Assembly (NCBI GenBank): GCA_945877425.1
Contig: CAMCRZ010000001.1
Coordinates: forward strand, 1 to 64,000
DNA: 64,000 nt
Source of the DNA: an uncultured Treponema sp.
GTDB taxonomy: Bacteria; Spirochaetota; Spirochaetia; Treponematales; Treponemataceae
Direction: 5' to 3'
In this document: one piece after another, positions 47,302 to 56,784 of the stretch
Layout of the letters: every line of letters begins with the position of its first letter
How positions within the stretch are numbered: position 1 is the stretch's first letter
The notes under the pieces: generated by a model
Seen by the model: only the letters and a program-made list of their open reading frames with translations
What the model was told of the DNA's origin: nothing
Database searches by the model: none
Position numbers and translations under genes: made by a program

Positions 47302-49869
47302 TTATTTTGATTCAATCAAGAGACGCTTCTCTGATGGAGACAGTTCAGTTTTTGACTTTTTAAATTTTACAGTAAGCTCTTTGCCGTCAAAATCAACTAT
47401 AACCGTACTGCTATTTCCTCTTTTGCCGCTTAAAATAAGATCTGCCAGCTGATTTTCAATAGAGCGTTCTATAAGGCGCCTCATAGGTCTGGCTCCCATT
47501 GCAGGATTGTATCCTTCCTGAATTAAATAAGAGCGGGCTTTTGGCTTTACCGTAAGCACAAGATTCTGTTCTGCAAGACGTTCTTCAAGTTCCTTAAGCT
47601 GAATTGAAAGTATGGAATCAATCTGCTCTTTGTTAAGGGGATTAAACACAACAATGTCATCTACACGATTTAGAAGTTCAGGTGTCATTATGCGTTTAAG
47701 TTCTTCCATTGCACTTGATTTAATTTCGCCGTAAGAAAGTACGCCTTCGTTCTGCAGAGAAAAACCTACTTTTCCTTCAGCCATAATATTTCTTGCACCG
47801 GCATTGCTTGTCATGATTATGATTGTATTTTTAAAACTTACAGTGTGTCCTAAATTATCAGACAGTTCGCCTTCTTCAAGAAGCTGGAGCAAAAGGTTAA
47901 AGATGTCAGAGTGAGCTTTTTCAATTTCATCAAGGAGAACAACTGAATAAGGATGCTGCCTTACTTTTTCCGTAAGCATTCCGCCTTCTTCATAACCAAC
48001 GTATCCTGGAGGAGCACCTACTAATCTTGATGCCGTATGTTTTTCCATAAAGTCGCTCATATCAACCCTGATAAGTGCATCTTCAGTGCCGAAAAGGAAT
48101 TTGGCAAGTGATTTTGCAAGCTGGGTTTTTCCTACGCCTGTTGGACCAAGAAAAATAAATGAACCCATCGGACGCTTTAAAGAAGAAACGCCAGCCCTGC
48201 TTCTTCGAACAGCGCAGCTTATTAAATGAACGGCATCGTCCTGACCTACAACTTCTTTGTGGATAGACTCTTCCATTTTTACAAGACGCTCTGTTTCATT
48301 TTCGTCAAGCTGCTCAAGGGAAATTCCTGTCTGGTCACTGATGATTTTCAGCACGTCCTGAACCGTTACTTTTTTCATTTCACTTTGATTTGAATTTTTC
48401 CATTCAAGATTGTACTGTTCAAGCTGAGCCCTGAGCCCTGAAACTTTGTCCCTAAGTTTTGCTGCTTTTTCGTAATTCTGAGATGCAACAAGTTCACGCT
48501 TTTCCTGAGAAAGTTTTTCTATTGCTTCTTCAACTTCTACGATTTTTTCAGGACGCCTTTCTTCTGCAATTTTTTTGGCAGAACCTGCTTCGTCAAGAAT
48601 GTCAATGGCTTTGTCTGGAAGGAAACGCTCGTTTATGTAGCGCTGGCTGTATTTTACTATTGCAGGAATTACGTCATCTTCGTAAACAACATGATGGAAT
48701 TTTTCAAACTTATTTTTAAGTCCTTCAAGAATTAAAACTGTCTGGTCAGCATCAGGCTCTTCTATTGTGATTTTCTGGAAACGGCGCACAAGGGCTGAAT
48801 CTTTTTCAAAATATTTTCTGTATTCACTTGTTGTAGTTGCACCTATTACCTGAAGTTCTCCACGGCTTAATGCAGGCTTTATCATATTGCTAGCATCCAT
48901 TGAGCCTTCAGGTCCGCCTGCTCCGATTATTGTGTGGATTTCGTCTATAAACAAAATGATGTTTTTAGCTTCACTTATTTCCTTCATTACTTTTTTAAGA
49001 CGCTCTTCAAATTCACCGCGATACCTTGTTCCTGCAATCATTGCTGCCAAATCCAAAGCGAGAATTCTTTTTTTAAGAAGGTCTCTGGGAACTTTTCCTT
49101 TTGTTATTAAAGAAGCAAGTCCTTCTGCCAGAGCTGTTTTTCCTACACCAGGTTCACCAACAAGAACTGCATTGTTTTTCTGGCGGCGGCACAAAATCTG
49201 AACAAGACGTTCAAGCTCTTTTTCCCTGCCCACAACAGGATCAGTTTCGTCATCTTCTGCAAGCTGAGTTAAATCACGGCTGTACATATTGAGAATGCTC
49301 TGCTGATTATGCTTTTTGCGGCTGAAATTTCCTTCAGGAGAATTCATTGAAGGTTCGGAAAGATTTTCGTTATTTCCAAAAAGCCTTGAAAATGGACTTT
49401 CATTTTTTGAAGAAGAGTAAGAAGAAGGAAGCTTTTTTTGCACATCAGAAACTGCCTGGCGTAACTGTAAAAAAGAAATTCCTGCTTTCTTAAAATAAGT
49501 TGCCATTAAAGACGGACTTTCCAAAGCAGAAGCAAGAAGAATGTGCTCTGTTCCTACGTAATTTAAGCCTGCCCTGTCAGCTTCTTCTGATGCAACTTCA
49601 AGAAGATTGTGAAGCCTGTTTGAATGAGGCAGCTCGTACAGTTCAGTTTCCGGAATTTTAGAAGGAATGCTCTGTTCAATTGTAAGCTGCAAAGTCAAAA
49701 CGTTTATGCGCAGAGTACGTAAAGTCATGTAGCCCAAACCGTCACCTGATTTAAGCATTGCAAGGATTACGTGTTCTACTTCAAGCTGAGTACTTCCAGT
49801 TTTATATGCTTCGTCCGGAGCAAGAGCAACAACAAGACGCTGTGCCCGTGGAGATAATCCTATTACCAT
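47302..49869 (-). CDS. clpC: ClpC AAA+ unfoldase
   Basis: Unfolds substrates and feeds them to ClpP. N-terminal Clp repeats (1-145), a Ser-rich linker, first ATPase with GEPGVGKT (about 238-245) and ILFIDEIHT, a middle region with a UVR motif (EKRELVASQNYEKAAKLRDKV, typical of ClpC), second ATPase GPTGVGKT and VVLLDEIEKAH. 855 aa from the ATG at 49869 with GGGAG five bases upstream; the in-frame TTG at 49881 overlaps that site. The middle domain is short, unlike ClpB. No ClpP gene is in the window. Follows mcsA and mcsB, as in Firmicutes. Confidence 0.92.
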   Translation of the reverse strand: MVIGLSPRAQRLVVALAPDEAYKTGSTQLEVEHVILAMLKSGDGLGYMTLRTLRINVLTLQLTIEQSIPSKIPETELYELPHSNRLHNLLEVASEEADRAGLNYVGTEHILLASALESPSLMATYFKKAGISFLQLRQAVSDVQKKLPSSYSSSKNESPFSRLFGNNENLSEPSMNSPEGNFSRKKHNQQSILNMYSRDLTQLAEDDETDPVVGREKELERLVQILCRRQKNNAVLVGEPGVGKTALAEGLASLITKGKVPRDLLKKRILALDLAAMIAGTRYRGEFEERLKKVMKEISEAKNIILFIDEIHTIIGAGGPEGSMDASNMIKPALSRGELQVIGATTTSEYRKYFEKDSALVRRFQKITIEEPDADQTVLILEGLKNKFEKFHHVVYEDDVIPAIVKYSQRYINERFLPDKAIDILDEAGSAKKIAEERRPEKIVEVEEAIEKLSQEKRELVASQNYEKAAKLRDKVSGLRAQLEQYNLEWKNSNQSEMKKVTVQDVLKIISDQTGISLEQLDENETERLVKMEESIHKEVVGQDDAVHLISCAVRRSRAGVSSLKRPMGSFIFLGPTGVGKTQLAKSLAKFLFGTEDALIRVDMSDFMEKHTASRLVGAPPGYVGYEEGGMLTEKVRQHPYSVVLLDEIEKAHSDIFNLLLQLLEEGELSDNLGHTVSFKNTIIIMTSNAGARNIMAEGKVGFSLQNEGVLSYGEIKSSAMEELKRIMTPELLNRVDDIVVFNPLNKEQIDSILSIQLKELEERLAEQNLVLTVKPKARSYLIQEGYNPAMGARPMRRLIERSIENQLADLILSGKRGNSSTVIVDFDGKELTVKFKKSKTELSPSEKRLLIESK

Positions 49870-49884
49870 ATTTTCTCCCAAAAT

Positions 49885-50970
49885 CTATATATCAAGTTTT
49901 AAATTTTCAAAAGCCTCTTTTAAAACAAGAGCCCTTAGCCTTTCATTTTTTTTCATTGAATTATTTTCTATGTCTTCTTCAAAATTAAAGGAACCGTTGT
50001 TTAAAACAAATTCAAGCTGACCGTTCTGAACTCTGTAAAGCAAAGCATGAAGATCACCCTGTGTAATTCCCTTAATCAGATGAAAATCAAGAGCAATTTT
50101 TATGGCACTTATAATGTCAATGGATTCCCGTAAAGTTACGAAAATGCTGCTTCTTGCCACACTTAATGCACGGAAAACAATATTCTTTATTGAACTGAAC
50201 ATTGTATTTTTACATTCAGTTCTTGCTTCACGTTCGGCATTTATCATTTTCCTGCACAAAGTTACTGCGCCTGCAATCTGATCAAATTCGCTGCCGCCGC
50301 AACTGCCGCCGCTTATAAGCTGATAATATGAACCTAAAGAAGTGCCGTCTCCAGAGCCTATAAAGCCTGAACTTCCGGAACCGAAAGTTGAAGCAAGCAT
50401 AAATTTTTCCTTAGCACACAACGCCATGAAAGAAGGTATTTTCTTTAACAGCGAAAGGCATGGAAGATGAAGTGTTATGTCTATTTTCATTCCGCTGCCG
50501 GAGTTTAAAATTGACGAAGTAAGGTAACCAAAGTCGTAGCTTGCAGCAAACTGAATTTTTTTCTGAAGCTGACTGTCAACTGAAAAAGACATAGCTTTTA
50601 CTTTATCAATTTCAAATCCGCTGGAAACTGATGAAATGCAAAGATGTTCCGTTTCGTTTACAGTGCAGGAAAGAACGCCGTCATCTCTTAAAATAATGCC
50701 GCCTCTCGTAAAGTTTCCGCTGCAAAGTCCCCGCTCTTTCATTACTTTTGAACCGACTGAATCTAACTGAGAAATTTTTATTGCCTGAAATTTATCTCCA
50801 TCTTCCAGACTGTTAAAGCCGTCAAGTACAATTGACTGAATGCGCTCGTCTTCTCCCGGACCAAGCTTTTCTGGAAAAGGAAAATTTGCAAGATTGCGAA
50901 AAAGCTTTATCTTACTTGCAATAACAACATCTGATTCTGCGCCTTCAAGAGCATACCAGGCTTCAGTCAT
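49885..50970 (-). CDS. mcsB: McsB-like protein, probable pseudo-arginine kinase
   Basis: Homologue of the protein arginine kinase McsB (ATP:guanido phosphotransferase fold). Framework segments are recognisable: GLCSGNFTRGGIILRDDG, LHLPCL and LRESIDIISAIKIALDFHLIKGIT. Conserved active-site positions are changed: S-R-x-R reads SKIK (19-22), NEEDHLR reads NETEHLC (105-111), the catalytic Cys is Ser153, the next Arg is Lys162, and the RGxYGEG motif reads ASTFGSG (about 193-199). Only the first Glu of NEEDH remains. ATP binding and phosphotransfer are therefore doubtful. 361 aa from the ATG at 50970 with GGAGG five bases upstream. Overlaps mcsA by eight bases and precedes clpC, so a scaffold or adaptor role is the main alternative. 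Confidence 0.82.
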   Translation of the reverse strand: MTEAWYALEGAESDVVIASKIKLFRNLANFPFPEKLGPGEDERIQSIVLDGFNSLEDGDKFQAIKISQLDSVGSKVMKERGLCSGNFTRGGIILRDDGVLSCTVNETEHLCISSVSSGFEIDKVKAMSFSVDSQLQKKIQFAASYDFGYLTSSILNSGSGMKIDITLHLPCLSLLKKIPSFMALCAKEKFMLASTFGSGSSGFIGSGDGTSLGSYYQLISGGSCGGSEFDQIAGAVTLCRKMINAEREARTECKNTMFSSIKNIVFRALSVARSSIFVTLRESIDIISAIKIALDFHLIKGITQGDLHALLYRVQNGQLEFVLNNGSFNFEEDIENNSMKKNERLRALVLKEAFENLKLDI

Positions 50971-51508
50971 TACAGCCTCCATTTTCATTTTCAGAATCTT
51001 CTCCGAAAGAAACGGAAGATTTTTCCAGTGCCTTAAGGTAATCCCTGTACATTGCAGCTTTTTCGTAATCTTCTTTTTCTACTGCTGCATTAAGTTTATT
51101 CTGCAAGGCAATTCTGTCGTTTAAAACTGATTTTACGGAAGCAAGACGTTCCGGCATGGAACCTGAGTAAGATTCAGTAATGCCTGCATTTTCAATGTAC
51201 TTTTTGATTTCTTTTTTAAAAATTGCATAGCATTCCGGGCAGCCTGTAATTCCTGTTTTTTTTATTGAACCTAAACTTGTTCCGCATACAGGACAGAGCT
51301 TGTTGTTTTCAGTTAAAACTTTTTTTGAAATTTCCGACAGTTCCTTAAAAAGATTTCCTATAGAAACTTCAATGCTGGCAGGGTCGTTAGTTATTCCCCT
51401 TTCAAGAGCACAATCCATACAAATATTTATTTTTCTTTTCTGACCGTTATTGTTCATCTGTTCAAGAAAAATAACGGCTTCCTGTTCATGGCAAAAATCA
51501 CAAAGCAT
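50963..51508 (-). CDS. mcsA: McsA-type zinc-finger activator
   Basis: In Firmicutes McsA activates McsB and helps control ClpC. The 181 aa carry four CxxC motifs (Cys3/6, 30/33, 72/75, 90/93), enough for two zinc sites, and a C-terminal UVR motif (KLNAAVEKEDYEKAAMYRDYLKA, about 140-162). Start ATG at 51508 with GGGG at five bases; the longer in-frame reading to 51520 begins with TTG inside that site. It follows lolE by 29 bases. No CtsR repressor gene is next to it, unlike in Bacillus. Confidence 0.85.
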   Translation of the reverse strand: MLCDFCHEQEAVIFLEQMNNNGQKRKINICMDCALERGITNDPASIEVSIGNLFKELSEISKKVLTENNKLCPVCGTSLGSIKKTGITGCPECYAIFKKEIKKYIENAGITESYSGSMPERLASVKSVLNDRIALQNKLNAAVEKEDYEKAAMYRDYLKALEKSSVSFGEDSENENGGCND

Positions 51509-51537
51509 ATTTATCCCCAAAACAATATAGCATTAAA

Positions 51538-52875
51538 TCAGACTTTACGCAAAGTCTCCAGCGGCTTCTCTTTTCCCGCTTTTACAGAAGGAATTATTGA
51601 CACAATGAAACTTAAAACTAAAGTCAAGACAGCTGTAAAAATTATCTGCATCCATGGAATTGAAATTTCAATAACCTGAATGTAGTAAGCAGGATCTAAA
51701 AGCTTTACGGCAGAATAGGAAGAAGTGTTTCCTGTTTTCAAAAAGCTTACGGCTGCTCCAAAAAAGTTTACTGTTTTTTCAAGGGCAATAATTATAGAGT
51801 TTATGTTTACGCAGGCAAAAAGTCCCAAAGGTATGCCTGTAAAAATTCCGGCTAAAGCACAGAACATTCCTGTAAAAATAAAGGACATTGTTATTCCGCT
51901 GCAAGTTCCGCCAAGACATTTTAAAATGGCAATTTCTTTTCTCCGCTCCATTGTAATCATAATAATTGCAGCGCTTATATTTACGGCAGCAACTAAAACA
52001 ATAAGAATCATTATTAAAAGAAGAAGTGTTTTTGTTGAATTAAAATTTTCTGTCTGAGATGCATTCAGTTCTTTCCAGGTTTCAACATAGCTTCCGTACA
52101 GATTATTTTTTTCAGCAGCAGAAACTGCATCTTTTCTTACACGTTCAAGTTCAAAGTCAAAAGTGTGTTCCGTTCCAAGACTGATGTAAAAACTTCGGCT
52201 CTCTTCCGGAATGATTTGAAATCCATCGTCAATTGAAATGAATGCCCACAATGCATCAAGTTCCTGATATCCGCAAGAAACGATTCCCGTAATTTTAAAC
52301 TGATATGATTTTGGAGTAACTGAATTTTTCTTCCCGCTTTTTACTGTAACAACCCTGACTGTATCACCTGAATGAACTCCAAGTATTTCGGCAGATTTTT
52401 TGCTTAAGAGAATGCTGCGGCTTTCCTGCAAAGAAGAAGTTCCTTCTACTACCTGAAAAAGTTTTGCAAATTCACTGTTTTCGCTGAAGTGATTTTTTCC
52501 CACACTGCGGATATAAATTCCTGTTCTGTAGCTGTTTGCACTGGCTAAGGCAACACCGTCAATTTCACCAAAGGAAGAAGTTACACCCTTAATATTTTTA
52601 AACTCATCTACAAGAACGTTGAAATCATTTTGTGAAGAAAGATTAAGATCCTTGTCATCAACACTTATGCGGATGTCTCCTGTAGACAGATTTATCATTC
52701 TTTCAACCATGCCGTTTATCATGCCGTTGCTTACACCAATAACTGTAACTAAAGGAATAAGGCTTAAGGCTATGCAGAAAACTGCTCCCAGAATACTTCG
52801 CTTTTCGTGTCTGGAAGAAGCGTTATGAGAAAAAATAATTCTATGTGCATAAAGAAAACTTGCTTTAAGATTCAT
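51538..52875 (-). CDS. LolC/LolE-type permease (second copy)
   Basis: Inner-membrane FtsX-type permease of a lipoprotein-release ABC transporter. One membrane helix near the N-terminus (about 28-50), a large periplasmic domain (about 55-270), then three helices (about 280-300, 330-360, 405-430) in the usual 1+3 pattern. Opening ASFLYAHRIIFSHNASSRHEKR. ATG at 52875 with AAGGA six bases upstream, overlapping the lolD end. Together with the upstream copy it could form the LolC/LolE heterodimer. Confidence 0.87.
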   Translation of the reverse strand: MNLKASFLYAHRIIFSHNASSRHEKRSILGAVFCIALSLIPLVTVIGVSNGMINGMVERMINLSTGDIRISVDDKDLNLSSQNDFNVLVDEFKNIKGVTSSFGEIDGVALASANSYRTGIYIRSVGKNHFSENSEFAKLFQVVEGTSSLQESRSILLSKKSAEILGVHSGDTVRVVTVKSGKKNSVTPKSYQFKITGIVSCGYQELDALWAFISIDDGFQIIPEESRSFYISLGTEHTFDFELERVRKDAVSAAEKNNLYGSYVETWKELNASQTENFNSTKTLLLLIMILIVLVAAVNISAAIIMITMERRKEIAILKCLGGTCSGITMSFIFTGMFCALAGIFTGIPLGLFACVNINSIIIALEKTVNFFGAAVSFLKTGNTSSYSAVKLLDPAYYIQVIEISIPWMQIIFTAVLTLVLSFIVSIIPSVKAGKEKPLETLRKV

Positions 52876-53566
52876 TTTCATTCCTTATGATTGAACCGTT
52901 TTCTATCAAATACCTGACGTCACCTTTTTGGGCAAGAGTCATATCGTGGGTTACAAGTATAAGCGTTTTTTTATATTTTTCTGCCATAGAAAAAAGAATG
53001 TCCCCTGTAGCACCTGCAGTCTGCGGATCAAGATTTCCTGTAGGTTCATCAGCCAAAATCAATTCAGGATTGTTTACGAGAGAACGTGCCACTGCAACAC
53101 GCTGCCTTTCTCCGCCTGAAAGCTGTGACGGCAAATGAGACTTTCGTTCTGAAAGCCCTACTTCATTAAGAAGGAATTCTGCCTTTTCCATAGCAGCTTT
53201 TTTAGGAACCCCTGCCATATACGCCGGCAAAAAAATATTTTCCAGAGCAGTAAAATCTTTTAAAAGATGATGAAACTGAAACACAAGTCCAAGATTTTTC
53301 TTTCTGAATTCAGTAAGCTCTTTTTCTTTTAAACTGCTGATTATTTTTCCGTTCCATTCAACTGTGCCTGATGTAGGAAAGTCAAGTCCGCCGATTATAT
53401 TTAAAAGCGTAGATTTTCCGCTGCCGCTTTTTCCGACAATAACGCACTTGCTTCCTTTGCGAACATTTAAATTCAAGTCTTTAAAAACAGTTAAAGTTTC
53501 ACCTTGAGTTTTAAAAGTTTTTTCCAAAGATGTGATTTTTAAAATATAATTTTCATTTTCATTCAT
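52865..53566 (-). CDS. lolD: LolD-type ABC ATPase
   Basis: ATPase driving release of lipoproteins from the inner membrane. Walker A GKSGSGKSTLL, the MacB/LolD-type VFQFHHLL, signature LSGGERQRVAVARS, and Walker B LILADEPTGNLD are in normal order; 233 aa. The ATG at 53566 follows AGAGG at nine bases and lies in overlap with lolC. Sits between two FtsX-type permeases. Confidence 0.93.
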   Translation of the reverse strand: MNENENYILKITSLEKTFKTQGETLTVFKDLNLNVRKGSKCVIVGKSGSGKSTLLNIIGGLDFPTSGTVEWNGKIISSLKEKELTEFRKKNLGLVFQFHHLLKDFTALENIFLPAYMAGVPKKAAMEKAEFLLNEVGLSERKSHLPSQLSGGERQRVAVARSLVNNPELILADEPTGNLDPQTAGATGDILFSMAEKYKKTLILVTHDMTLAQKGDVRYLIENGSIIRNENES

Positions 53567-54863
53567 CACGAAGCACCTCTGTAACTGACATTTTTAAAAT
53601 TCCTTTTCCTGCAATTAAAGCTGCTGCAACAGAAGACAAAAGTCCGAAAAGAAAAATCATAACTGCTTCAAAAGGAAAAATTCTTGCAGGAATATTTGAG
53701 TAAGCAACAAACATTTTATTAAAGGTAAGACCGGCTAAACTTTCCGGCGAAAAAATCTTATAGAAAAAGTATTCAATGTAGTACTGTGCCTTTTCCAGGA
53801 AAATAAAAATTTCCTTCATGTTGCGGCATATAAAAATTCCGCAGAGCAGTCCTGGAAGTGCGCCTTTTATTCCTGTAGCAAAAGACTGAAAAACAAAAAT
53901 ATTTTCTATCTGCATTTTACTTCCGCCTAAAGAAGCAAGAACTGCAATTTCTTCCCTGCGCTCGTAAATAAGTTTTTTCATGCTGTTGTAAATATTTATT
54001 CCTACAACTATAAAAATCAAAAGTACTAAAAGAAGAAGGATATTTTTTTCTATTCTAAGTGCGCCAAAAAAACTTCTGTTGAAACTTCTCCAGCTTTCAC
54101 TTTTTACATCTGGAAATGATTTGTTAAGTTCATAAATAAAAACACTGTCTTCGTTGCTGTCATAAATTTTTATGCCGTAAGTTTTTACTGTTTTAGAACC
54201 AAAATATTTTTTTCCTGCATCAAGATTCACGAAACAGAAGCTTTCGTTTATTTCTCCGTAGCCTGAATAAAATATTCCCTTGACTTTAAAAATTCTGGAA
54301 CTGGAAGTAAGTTCTGCATCACTTGAACCGCTCATTGCAGCAACATTGATTTTGTCGCCCACCCTTATTCCCATTTTGTAAGCAATAGTGTTTCCAATAA
54401 CAATGTCTTCTTCGCAGGACAAATCAAAGCTTCCTGAAAAAACATTCAGCTCTTTTAAAAATCTTGTGTCTGAAGCTGCCCGTTCAAAATCAACACTGCG
54501 GATTAAAGCTGCACACTGACTTCCTTTGTCTGAAACAAGAAGCCCCTGTGCCTGATAAAACGGAACAATGTTTCTTACTTTACCGGATTTGCTACACCAG
54601 GAAAAAAAATCATCTTCGTTTTCTACATTTGAACACTGCACGTGATAGGAAGAGATTTCCATAATTGAATCAATAAAGCTCATCTGAAAACCGTTCATTA
54701 CGCTCATTACGACAATAAGCGCCATTACTCCAAAACCTATTCCTAAGCTTGAAAGAATTGAAGCTGCTGCAGTGCGTCCTTTTGAATCAACACGGCTTAG
54801 TCTTTTTGAAACAAAAAAAATCCACCTGAAATTTTTAAACTTAGTATCTGTTCGTTTCCACAT
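53559..54863 (-). CDS. lolC: LolC/LolE-type permease (first copy)
   Basis: Partner permease of LolD, 434 aa, with the same one-plus-three membrane helix pattern: helix near 37-58 (ASILSSLGIGFGVMALIVVMS), periplasmic domain, then helices near 275-300, 325-345 and 400-420. Opening FVSKRLSRVDSKGRTAAAS is typical of LolC. No Shine-Dalgarno; the ATG lies 23 bases inside the end of the preceding gene, so translation is coupled. Confidence 0.87.
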   Translation of the reverse strand: MWKRTDTKFKNFRWIFFVSKRLSRVDSKGRTAAASILSSLGIGFGVMALIVVMSVMNGFQMSFIDSIMEISSYHVQCSNVENEDDFFSWCSKSGKVRNIVPFYQAQGLLVSDKGSQCAALIRSVDFERAASDTRFLKELNVFSGSFDLSCEEDIVIGNTIAYKMGIRVGDKINVAAMSGSSDAELTSSSRIFKVKGIFYSGYGEINESFCFVNLDAGKKYFGSKTVKTYGIKIYDSNEDSVFIYELNKSFPDVKSESWRSFNRSFFGALRIEKNILLLLVLLIFIVVGINIYNSMKKLIYERREEIAVLASLGGSKMQIENIFVFQSFATGIKGALPGLLCGIFICRNMKEIFIFLEKAQYYIEYFFYKIFSPESLAGLTFNKMFVAYSNIPARIFPFEAVMIFLFGLLSSVAAALIAGKGILKMSVTEVLRDE

Positions 54864-55884
54864 CGTTATTTAAAATGATTTCCTTAACTTTAATTTCATT
54901 TTCATATCTGTTTATGATTTTAAATCCGCCGTCAAAATATAAAGTTTCCGTGCGGACATTTTCATCTTCGTAAAAGACAGTTACACGTAAAGTTCCGTCT
55001 ACAAAATATTCCATATCAGGCTCAAGTTCCGGCTCATTTTCTTCTTCCGGCTCATCACTTTGATTTTTGTAAGTGTAAAGTTTTTTTTCTTCTTTCTGAG
55101 TGCGTGAAGTTTTTCCGCCTGAAGTCTGGCTGTAAAAATATGACAGAGTTTTTTCCGCTACTACACGATTTTTTTCATCATACTCATAATCTAAAACTCT
55201 GGAAATTTTATTTCCTCCTTCATTCATGTTCCACACAACAATTCTTACAGGAAGTTTATGTTTTCCGTAATAAGTCTGGGTAAAGACAGAAGCCTGATAG
55301 TTTTTTTCAGACTGCAATATCAGGTTCCCGGTTTCGCTGCCGTAAGTATAATCTGTTTCCCGTAAAAGTTTTTTGTCTGCACTTTCCGTGGAATTGTCCC
55401 ATTCAATTTTTTTAGCAAGACAAAACTCTTCATTGTATTTTTTCATAACCACAACGCTTTCATTTACACTGATGATTTCTTTTGAGCCGTTAAAATTTCC
55501 TACACTTAAAGTTTCTTCGCCGTATTCAAAATATTTTATTCTGTTAAATGGATTTCTGTAAATGCGTTCAACTTCACTGGAGATTTTTCCTTCTTCCAGA
55601 ACGCCTTCACTTTGAGGACCGAATTCAGGATTTTCAAGTTCTTCCAAAAGAGCTGCACCTTCTTCTTCAAATGCATCTTCGTAAAAATCAAACTCTTCGT
55701 TTTCCAGTGCAGCACTTTCTTCACTCTGATTGTAAAAGCCGGAAGTTTCTGCCTGTGTTTTAAGGGAAAAATTTTCTGCCTTATAACTTTCGCTGTCAGT
55801 TTTCTGAAGTTTAGAAAAGTACCACTGTTCACATGGATTTTGAGAAAAGAACATTGCTGCAGAAAGAAAAGCAAGAAATTTCAT
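54841..55884 (-). CDS. Acidic exported protein of unknown function
   Basis: A 347 aa protein beginning with a short hydrophobic segment (MKFLAFLSAAMFFS), likely a signal peptide. The next 90 residues are very acidic (EFDFYEDAFEEEGAALLEELE). The remainder is beta-rich with a pattern of Tyr/Asp turns (LDYEYDEKNRVVAEKTLSYF; DGTLRVTVFYEDENVRTETLYF) resembling YD-type or MORN-like strand repeats. No enzyme motif. AAGG precedes the ATG; ftsY ends six bases upstream and lolC overlaps downstream. The lol context suggests a periplasmic task in the envelope, which is only an inference. Confidence 0.72.
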   Translation of the reverse strand: MKFLAFLSAAMFFSQNPCEQWYFSKLQKTDSESYKAENFSLKTQAETSGFYNQSEESAALENEEFDFYEDAFEEEGAALLEELENPEFGPQSEGVLEEGKISSEVERIYRNPFNRIKYFEYGEETLSVGNFNGSKEIISVNESVVVMKKYNEEFCLAKKIEWDNSTESADKKLLRETDYTYGSETGNLILQSEKNYQASVFTQTYYGKHKLPVRIVVWNMNEGGNKISRVLDYEYDEKNRVVAEKTLSYFYSQTSGGKTSRTQKEEKKLYTYKNQSDEPEEENEPELEPDMEYFVDGTLRVTVFYEDENVRTETLYFDGGFKIINRYENEIKVKEIILNNDVETNRY

Positions 55885-55890
55885 TCAGCC

Positions 55891-56760
55891 TTAACCAAGA
55901 AATTCTTCTACGTAATCTTCAGGACTAAAAGGCGCAATGTTTTCGTATTTTTCGCCAGTACAGATAAAAAGCACGGGAATGCCTAAAGTTTTGCCTATTG
56001 TGTAAATTCCGCCGCCTTTTGCAGTTGAATCGTATTTTGTAAGGATAATTGCATCAAGAGATACAGCTTCGTTAAAAACTTCAGCCTGCCTTACAGCGTT
56101 CTGCCCTGTAGTTGCATCTACAACAAGAATTTTTTTGTAACAGCCCTCGTCTGCCTTTGAGCCTGCAATTCTGTCTATTTTTTTAAGTTCATTAACAAGG
56201 TTTTCCTTATTGTGCAAACGTCCTGCCGTATCAGCAAGAACAAGTCCGCCGCCTTTTGCCTTACAAGCCTGAGCTGCATCAAATACAACTGCACTTGGAT
56301 CGCTTCCCATCTGATGCTTTACCACACGAACGCCAAGTTTTTCTCCATGCATTGAAATCTGATCAACTGCAGCTGCACGGAAAGTATCAGAAGCTGCCAT
56401 AATTACGTCAACATTTTTTTCAGTATAATACTTTGCCATTTTAGCAACAGTTGTAGTTTTTCCCACACCGTTAACGCCTAAAATCATAAAGACATTAACT
56501 TTGCCTTCCTGAATTTCAAAATCAACAGACTTAACGTTTTCAAGAAGCATTTTCTTAAGTTCAGCCTTTATGTTTTCTTCGTCATAGATTTTTTCTTTTT
56601 TACACAGACTTTCAAGACGGTCAACAAGTTCAACTGCACCGGCTGCTCCAATGTCACCTTCTATAAGTGCATCAGTTAAATCTTCAAAAAATTCTTCATC
56701 TGCTGATTTATGATGAGTAAAAAGTGATTTTAATTTTTCACCAAAAGAACGCTTAACCAT
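55891..56760 (-). CDS. ftsY: FtsY signal recognition particle receptor
   Basis: Receives SRP-ribosome complexes at the membrane. A compact 289 aa NG-domain protein: N domain (about 1-80), G1 GVNGVGKTTTVAKMA, DTFRAAA, DTAGRLHNKENLV, TKYDSTAKGGG. The acidic A domain of E. coli FtsY is missing, as in many bacteria. ATG at 56760 with AGAGG five bases upstream. In the large prfB-to-avtA operon. Confidence 0.95.
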   Translation of the reverse strand: MVKRSFGEKLKSLFTHHKSADEEFFEDLTDALIEGDIGAAGAVELVDRLESLCKKEKIYDEENIKAELKKMLLENVKSVDFEIQEGKVNVFMILGVNGVGKTTTVAKMAKYYTEKNVDVIMAASDTFRAAAVDQISMHGEKLGVRVVKHQMGSDPSAVVFDAAQACKAKGGGLVLADTAGRLHNKENLVNELKKIDRIAGSKADEGCYKKILVVDATTGQNAVRQAEVFNEAVSLDAIILTKYDSTAKGGGIYTIGKTLGIPVLFICTGEKYENIAPFSPEDYVEEFLG

Positions 56761-56784
56761 AAAAACCTCTGCATCAGTATAATT

